A stretch of 10,082 nt of DNA from the NCBI GenBank assembly GCA_946415795.1, contig CAMKTW010000043.1, positions 1-10,082 of the forward strand. The letters run 5' to 3'. Origin of the DNA: an uncultured Bacteroidales bacterium (lineage in GTDB: Bacteria; Bacteroidota; Bacteroidia; Bacteroidales; UBA932). A program made the position numbers and the translations under genes. Position 1 is the first letter of the stretch; each line of letters begins with the position of its first letter. The notes beneath the pieces were generated by a model. The model was not told the DNA's origin. It did not search any database and was given only the letters and a program-made list of their open reading frames with translations. This document shows, in pieces, positions 5,613 through 10,082 of this stretch.

Positions 5613-7667
5613 ATGGCCGTATTGGAGAAAATCCGTGTAAAACTCGGAATTCTTATTTCTATCCTGATTGCGATAGCACTGCTGTCGTTTATCATTGACC
5701 CCAACACTCTAGGGTCAACTTTGCAGAGTATGTCAAAAGAGAACAACGTGGGCAAGATGAATGGCAAATCCATTTCATACCGGGAGTACTACACCGCATT
5801 GGAGCAGAACACCCAGTTGATGAACGCCCTCAACGGCGGTAATGCCAGCAGCGAAGAGGCTCAGAACCAGATTCGTGAGATGACTTGGAACCAGCTGTTC
5901 AACCAGAAGGTATTCTTCCCCAAAATCAAGAAGGCTGGTTATACCGTAGAGGATGCCGAGATGGTAGGCCTGCTTCAGGGTGAAACTGCTTCGCCCCTCA
6001 TCTCCCAGCAGCGTATGTTCGTGGATGAGAACGGTCAGTTCAGCACAGAGGCTGTCAAGGAATTTATTTCCCAGATGGATCTGGACGAGAGCGGCGTATC
6101 CCGCAAGTATTGGGATTATCTGAAAGAGCAGGTTTACGCCCAGCAGATGTACAGCAAATATTACTCGGCATTGCGCAACAGTGCAACGCTGAATGCGTCC
6201 CAGCTGGAGCGTGCCATTGCAGAGGGCAACACCACCAAAGATATCGACTTCTTTGTGGTGCCTGTAAGCTTTGGTGCTGATTCTACCATCAAGATCACCA
6301 ACGAGGAGGTAAATAAATTCTTTAACGACCGCAAGAGCCTCTTTGTCCAGCCCGCAAACCGCGACATTGAATATGTAATGTTCGAGGTTGTTCCCAGCCA
6401 GGAGGATATTGAAGCTGCCAGGGTTGAGTTCGATGGACTCTATGAGCAGTTTGCCCAGGCAGAAAACCTCAAGAACTTTGTCGCCCTCAATTCTGACCGC
6501 CGCTGGGAAGACAAGTACTTCAGCAAAGAGGAGCTTCCCGATGTTTTTGCAGATTATGCATTTGGCGGCAGCGGCAGCATAAGCCCCGTTGAAGAGACCC
6601 CGGAGGCGTTTACTGCAGTCCGTGTCGTAGAGCACAGGCAGATGCCCGACAGGGTTGATTTCTCTTTCAAGGTGTTCCCCGCCGCAGACAGGGCCGTAGC
6701 AGACTCCCTGCTTGCCGCAGTCCGCAAGAATGGCACCAGCGACGAGCTTTCTAAAGGCGGATGGGTTACAATGGACAATCTCGAAGCCAACAATATGGGC
6801 TTCTTTGGCGAGGCGTTCTCTATGAAGAAGGGCGAAGCCAAGATCATTGACATCGATGCATACCAGATGGTTGCAGTAATCAAGGTAGATGATGCAGACG
6901 CCCCCAAAGATAAGGTCAAGCTCGCTTACCTTCGCAAGAATATCAACCCTTCAGACAATTCTTTCCGCGATTTCAACATGAAGGCGGCAGATCTGGCAGA
7001 CCGCTCATCCGGCAAATATGAGAAGTTTGCAGAGATTGTCAAGGAAGAGAATCTCCCGGTTACCCCCCAGCCGAATGTTACCCTCGACACCCGTCGCATC
7101 GGTGCTGTTGAAAATGCCCGTAACGTGGTTCACTGGGTATTTGACAGCAAGACCAAAGAGGGTTCCGTATCTGACGTGATAACCGTTGACAACAAGTACT
7201 ATTTTGTAGCTGCAGTTACAAAGGCACGTAAAGAGGGTAATATGGCCTTGGAAGATGTTAAAGATAACATTACAATGGAACTCATCAACCGCAAGAAGGT
7301 TGACAACCTGGCAGAAGAGGCGGCCGCCAAGGTCAGCGGCAGCGAGTCGCTGGAGGCCCTGGCAGAGAAATTCGAAACCACAGTAAGCCATCGCGACGGT
7401 ATCAGCTTTAACACCAGGGATATGAGCCTGGAGCCTGCGCTTGTAGGTGCAGTTTCGTTGGCAGAACCCGGTAAAGTCAACGGTCCCGTGAAGGGTTTAT
7501 ACGGTATTTATTTCTTCGAGGTGAAAGACGCCACCACCGGAGAGTATTACACAGAGGCAGATGCTGTAAACAGAGAGGCCCAGACATCCGCTGCTATGCT
7601 TCGTTCCCTTACCGACATCGTAGCACAGGAGGCTGATGTCAAAGATTACAGAGGAAAGTTCTATTAG
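5613..7667 (+). CDS. ppiD: Membrane-anchored periplasmic foldase, PpiD/SurA-like (peptidylprolyl isomerase family)
   Basis: This 684-residue protein resembles PpiD: an inner-membrane anchor with a periplasmic chaperone that helps newly exported proteins fold, especially outer-membrane ones. A basic n-region (K6, R8, K10) precedes one transmembrane helix at 11-28 (G-I-L-I-S-I-L-I-A-I-A-L-L). A SurA-type N-terminal domain follows, opening with V-G-K-M-N-G-K-S-I-S and rich in helices to about 330. A parvulin-like domain spans about 348-425 (G-G-W, F-G-E-A-F-S-M-K-K-G-E, ending V-I-K-V), with a further weak PPIC-like region around 505-640. The two parvulin histidines are not present: the first aligns with F352 and the second with A421, so isomerase activity is doubtful. 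Such loss is known in PpiD, whose chaperone role persists. The start ATG follows an A-rich leader. The gene is the last plus-strand gene of the cluster and ends before a shared terminator. Confidence 0.88.
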   Translation: MAVLEKIRVKLGILISILIAIALLSFIIDPNTLGSTLQSMSKENNVGKMNGKSISYREYYTALEQNTQLMNALNGGNASSEEAQNQIREMTWNQLFNQKVFFPKIKKAGYTVEDAEMVGLLQGETASPLISQQRMFVDENGQFSTEAVKEFISQMDLDESGVSRKYWDYLKEQVYAQQMYSKYYSALRNSATLNASQLERAIAEGNTTKDIDFFVVPVSFGADSTIKITNEEVNKFFNDRKSLFVQPANRDIEYVMFEVVPSQEDIEAARVEFDGLYEQFAQAENLKNFVALNSDRRWEDKYFSKEELPDVFADYAFGGSGSISPVEETPEAFTAVRVVEHRQMPDRVDFSFKVFPAADRAVADSLLAAVRKNGTSDELSKGGWVTMDNLEANNMGFFGEAFSMKKGEAKIIDIDAYQMVAVIKVDDADAPKDKVKLAYLRKNINPSDNSFRDFNMKAADLADRSSGKYEKFAEIVKEENLPVTPQPNVTLDTRRIGAVENARNVVHWVFDSKTKEGSVSDVITVDNKYYFVAAVTKARKEGNMALEDVKDNITMELINRKKVDNLAEEAAAKVSGSESLEALAEKFETTVSHRDGISFNTRDMSLEPALVGAVSLAEPGKVNGPVKGLYGIYFFEVKDATTGEYYTEADAVNREAQTSAAMLRSLTDIVAQEADVKDYRGKFY

Positions 7668-7690
7668 AATATAGATTTCTCAAAAATAAT

Positions 7691-7721
7691 AGCCCCGGGC
7701 TTTAGTGGCCCGGGGTTTTTT
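7691..7721. terminator. Bidirectional intrinsic terminator between the foldase gene and rsmA
   Basis: CCCCGGGC (7693-7700) and GCCCGGGG (7708-7715) form a perfect 8-base-pair GC stem, extendable by a G-U and an A-T pair, with a 7-base loop. On the plus strand it is followed by six T's (7716-7721). On the minus strand it is followed by a T-rich run (CTATTATTTTT), so it can stop both converging genes. It begins 23 bases after the foldase stop; its last two bases overlap the rsmA stop codon. Confidence 0.9.
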
Positions 7722-8487
7722 ATTGTTCCAGGCTCTTGCTGAGAGTAATGAAATCTTCAACAGAGAGCTGTTCCGGCCTCAGGCCGGCGTATTGGGCAGG
7801 AGGCTCAACGCCAAGCGGTTTAAGGCTGTTGCGGAGGGTTTTGCGGCGCTGGTTGAAGGCGGTCTTGACCACAGTCTTGAATCTGGCTTCGTCGCAGCCC
7901 AGTTCAGTGCGGCTGTTGCGCCGCAGCCGTATTACCGCAGATTTTACCTTGGGGGGCGGGGAGAATTCGTGTTCGCCCACTGTAAAGAGGTATTCTATGT
8001 CGTACCAGGCCTGCAGCAGCACCGACAGGATGCCGTAGCTTTTGTTTCCGGGGCCGCTGGCGAGCCTCTCCGCGACCTCTTTCTGCAGCATTCCCACGAC
8101 CTGGGGCACGCTTTCGCGGTACTCCAGGATCTTGAAGAAGATTTGTGATGAGATGTTGTAGGGGAAGTTGCCAATCACGGCAAAGTCACCTTCTGGGAAT
8201 ATCTTCCGCAGGTCGGCCTTAAGAAAGTCGGCGGCATAGAGGCCGGGCATTATCGCCGGGAGGTTTTCGCGCAGGTATTCTATAGATTCATCGTCTATTT
8301 CTATGCCCTTCAGGCAGATGTCGCCGCGCTGCAACAGGTGTCTTGTGAGCGCGCCTGTGCCGCAGCCGACCTCCAGGGTATTAAGTCTGTCACCGTCATT
8401 CACTATCAGGGCCTCGGCAATACGCCGCGCAATGCCCTCGTTTGTGAGGAAGTGCTGCCCCAGGCTCTTTTTGGCTTTTACTTTCAT
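7720..8487 (-). CDS. rsmA: 16S rRNA dimethyladenosine transferase RsmA (KsgA)
   Basis: RsmA uses S-adenosylmethionine to dimethylate the two adjacent adenosines (A1518/A1519 in E. coli numbering) in the last 16S rRNA hairpin, a late checkpoint in 30S assembly. The 255-residue protein has the usual length and all landmarks: S8-L-G-Q-H-F-L14, SAM-binding motif I E39-V-G-C-G-T-G-A-L-T48, acidic motif II around I63-E-I-D-D, catalytic motif IV N107-F-P-Y-N111 (NLPYN in E. coli), Q135-K-E-V-A-E-R-L-A, P177-P-P-K-V-K-S-A-V185 and F211-N-Q-R-R-K-T-L-R-N220. The ATG at 8487 is chosen because M-K-V-K-A-K-K-S-L-G-Q-H starts as the family does; the longer frame to 8553 would run through its own promoter and into mutS. 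The stop overlaps the shared terminator. It is divergent from mutS with a 44-base gap. Confidence 0.97.
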   Translation of the reverse strand: MKVKAKKSLGQHFLTNEGIARRIAEALIVNDGDRLNTLEVGCGTGALTRHLLQRGDICLKGIEIDDESIEYLRENLPAIMPGLYAADFLKADLRKIFPEGDFAVIGNFPYNISSQIFFKILEYRESVPQVVGMLQKEVAERLASGPGNKSYGILSVLLQAWYDIEYLFTVGEHEFSPPPKVKSAVIRLRRNSRTELGCDEARFKTVVKTAFNQRRKTLRNSLKPLGVEPPAQYAGLRPEQLSVEDFITLSKSLEQ

Positions 8488-8495
8488 CGCTATTA

Positions 8496-8503
8496 CAAAT
8501 ATA
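8496..8503 (-). promoter_or_regulatory. Candidate rsmA -7 box (TATATTTG on the minus strand)
   Basis: Read on the minus strand from 8503 to 8496, the bases match TAnnTTTG at all six fixed positions. Only 8 bases separate the box from the rsmA ATG, so the transcript would start within a few bases of the start codon or at it. No clear TTTG -33 element is seen upstream on that strand. Confidence 0.55.
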
Positions 8504-8516
8504 GACGTTTTTTTGG

Positions 8517-8524
8517 TACTTTTG
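8517..8524 (+). promoter_or_regulatory. Candidate mutS -7 box (TACTTTTG)
   Basis: TACTTTTG matches TAnnTTTG at all six fixed positions and ends 7 bases before the mutS ATG, mirroring the rsmA box on the other strand. It predicts a leaderless or nearly leaderless mutS mRNA. A matching -33 element is not evident; the region 19-21 bases upstream is instead the rsmA -7 box, so the two promoters may compete for polymerase. Confidence 0.55.
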
Positions 8525-8531
8525 TGAGTAT

Positions 8532-10082
8532 ATGGCGGGCGATAAAAATACACCTTTGATGCAGCAGTACTACGAAATCAAGTCGCAGTACCCGGACAGC
8601 ATTTTATTCTACCGCGTGGGTGATTTTTACGAGACATTTGCGGAGGATGCCGTGATTGTGAGCAAGGTGCTGGGGCTGGTGTTGACCCGCAAGGCAAGCG
8701 GTGCCGGCAGCTATACGAATCTGGCCGGGGTTCCGCATCACGCCATAGACATCTACCTCCCCAAGATGGTGGCGGCGGGCTATAAGGTGGCTATCTGTGA
8801 CCAACTGGAGGACCCTAAACTGACCAAGAAGCTGGTGAAGCGCGGTGTAACGGAACTTGTCACGCCGGGCGTGAACTACAACGAGGCGCTGCTTGACGCC
8901 ACCAGGAACAACTGGCTTTGTGCGCTCTATTTTGAGAAAGATATGGCCGGAGCGGCATTCCTGGATATCTCCACAGGTACATTCCGTGTAGCTCAAGGGT
9001 CGCTTGAGCTTGTGGATTTACTGCTGGCCGATTTCTCCCCAAAGGAGGTTCTTTTGGAGAGGGGGTTTGAAGATGGCTTCAAGCAGCGTTTCGCCGAGAA
9101 GGCCTATGTCACTGCGGTTGACAGCTGGGCGTTTGTATATCACACCGCATACAAGAAACTCATAAAGCAGTTCGAGACCGATTCTTTGAAGGGATTCGGG
9201 GTGGAGGATATGCCCCTTGCCATAACGGCTGCCGGGGCTGTGATGGCCTATCTTGACATTACCGAGCACAAGGACATCTCCCATATCCGCACCCTGGGCC
9301 GCATAGACAGCGGCGAGTTTATGTGGATAGACCGCTTTACTATGCGCTCCCTGGAGGTCTTGCAGCCGATGTCGCCTGAGGGCGCCGCCCTGATAGGCAT
9401 ACTGGACAGCTGCCGTTCTCCGATGGGCAGCCGCCGCCTGCGGGAATGGATGGCGATTCCCCTCAAGAACCCGGCAGCGATAAAGGCCCGTGCCGATGTC
9501 GTTCAGGCATTCTACGACAAGTGCGAGCTTTGTTCTGCAATCCGCGACCGAATCGCTGATGTCGGTGATTTGGAGAGGATAGTCTCCCGCGCCGCTGCGG
9601 GCAAGATATTGCCACGTGAGGTGCTTCAGATGGGCAGGGGCCTGGAGATGATAGGCGACATAATCGAGCTTGGACGCGGCGAGGCGGCCATAGAGTCGCA
9701 TATTGGCAGGCTTGACGCACTGAAGGCGCTTTCACAACGTATTGCAGCCACCATAAAGGCCGATACCGCGCAGCAGGTTGGCAAGGGCGAAGTTATCGCC
9801 GCCGGTGTCGATGCTAAACTGGATGATTATCGCAACATCCTGGAAAACAGCAAGAACATCCTGCTCGACATACAGCAGCGGGAGCGCGACGCCACCGGTA
9901 TCGCATCGCTCAAGGTGAGTTACAACAACGTATTCGGCTACTATCTGGAGGTGCGCAATACCTATAAGGACCTTGTGCCGGCCGGCTGGATCCGCAAGCA
10001 GACGCTGGTCGGCGCAGAGCGCTACATCACCGCAGAACTTAAAGAGTACGAAGAGAAGATTCTGGTGGCGCAGGACCAGATT
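8532..10082 (+). CDS. mutS: DNA mismatch repair protein MutS, N-terminal part (3' end outside the window)
   Basis: MutS recognises base mismatches and small loops and, with ATP, recruits MutL. The frame is open from the ATG at 8532 to the last base, giving 517 residues of a protein that is usually about 860-890. The mismatch-binding domain shows V29-G-D-F-Y-E-T-F36, whose F32 and E34 correspond to the Phe-x-Glu that stacks on the mispaired base. C-D-Q-L-E-D-P, T-P-G-V and D-I-S-T-G-T-F follow, then the connector and core (A-A-G-A-V-M-A-Y-L, R-I-D-S-G-E-F, S-P-M-G-S-R-R-L-R-E-W). The lever/clamp region begins near the right edge with Y-N-N-V-F-G-Y-Y-L-E-V, I-R-K-Q-T-L-V-G-A-E-R-Y-I-T and E-L-K-E-Y-E-E-K-I-L. 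The ATPase domain lies beyond the window. This is the MutS1 mismatch-repair type, as the F-x-E motif is intact and MutS2 lacks it. Confidence 0.97.
   Translation, partial: MAGDKNTPLMQQYYEIKSQYPDSILFYRVGDFYETFAEDAVIVSKVLGLVLTRKASGAGSYTNLAGVPHHAIDIYLPKMVAAGYKVAICDQLEDPKLTKKLVKRGVTELVTPGVNYNEALLDATRNNWLCALYFEKDMAGAAFLDISTGTFRVAQGSLELVDLLLADFSPKEVLLERGFEDGFKQRFAEKAYVTAVDSWAFVYHTAYKKLIKQFETDSLKGFGVEDMPLAITAAGAVMAYLDITEHKDISHIRTLGRIDSGEFMWIDRFTMRSLEVLQPMSPEGAALIGILDSCRSPMGSRRLREWMAIPLKNPAAIKARADVVQAFYDKCELCSAIRDRIADVGDLERIVSRAAAGKILPREVLQMGRGLEMIGDIIELGRGEAAIESHIGRLDALKALSQRIAATIKADTAQQVGKGEVIAAGVDAKLDDYRNILENSKNILLDIQQRERDATGIASLKVSYNNVFGYYLEVRNTYKDLVPAGWIRKQTLVGAERYITAELKEYEEKILVAQDQI

Noticed and set aside
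7705..8148. A 147-codon plus-strand open frame opposite rsmA
   Set aside because: rsmA on the minus strand has every family motif across this region; the plus-strand frame begins inside the sequence transcribed after the terminator and has no recognisable content.
8488..8553. Longer rsmA start at 8553
   Set aside because: It would add 22 residues not seen in RsmA, cross the likely promoter and overlap the mutS start. M-K-V-K-A-K-K-S-L-G-Q-H at 8487 fits the family.
1..10082. Mobile elements, CRISPR arrays, tRNAs, rRNAs or defence genes
   Set aside because: Genes are packed with short gaps and all have core cellular roles. I saw no terminal inverted repeats, spaced direct repeats, tRNA cloverleaf or integrase/transposase motifs. 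No intergenic stretch exceeds 300 bases.

Overview
The window looks like chromosomal core genome from a Bacteroidota bacterium, most likely order Bacteroidales. Three things point there. Every recognisable protein reads like that phylum: Mfd with DEEQ in motif II, an outer-membrane barrel and secreted TPR protein between coaX and lptC, and a PpiD-like foldase. No gene start has a clear Shine-Dalgarno sequence; leaders are A-rich. Several upstream regions contain the Bacteroides-type -7 box TAnnTTTG. Base composition is close to balanced by eye and ATA isoleucine codons are common. The family cannot be fixed from the sequence alone. I see no mobile element, CRISPR array, tRNA or rRNA.

Layout, left to right. 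The 3' part of mfd (transcription-repair coupling factor) overlaps coaX (type III pantothenate kinase) by 17 bases. One base later comes an outer-membrane beta-barrel protein of unknown function, then a secreted TPR protein, then an LptC-type lipoprotein, then a membrane-anchored PpiD/SurA-like periplasmic foldase. All these run on the plus strand with short gaps and form a plausible envelope-biogenesis cluster: barrel, periplasmic TPR partner, LPS-transport lipoprotein and periplasmic chaperone. The foldase gene converges on rsmA (minus strand) across a GC-rich hairpin that can terminate both. rsmA is divergent from mutS, whose first 517 codons run off the right edge. The 44-base rsmA/mutS gap carries one perfect -7 box per strand, each only 7-8 bases from its ATG.

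I found no undescribed multi-gene system. The most unusual place is the tpr-lptC junction (4870-4970). The LptC signal peptide is clearly encoded, but its frame has no ATG, GTG or TTG upstream of the hydrophobic stretch. The same bases form a long hairpin ending in five T's that looks like an intrinsic terminator. This suggests either a non-AUG start combined with translation-dependent read-through, or a sequence error in the start codon. The rest is standard housekeeping content, with smaller points: near-leaderless divergent promoters, a hairpin at the likely 5' end of the foldase mRNA, and a parvulin domain lacking its histidines.
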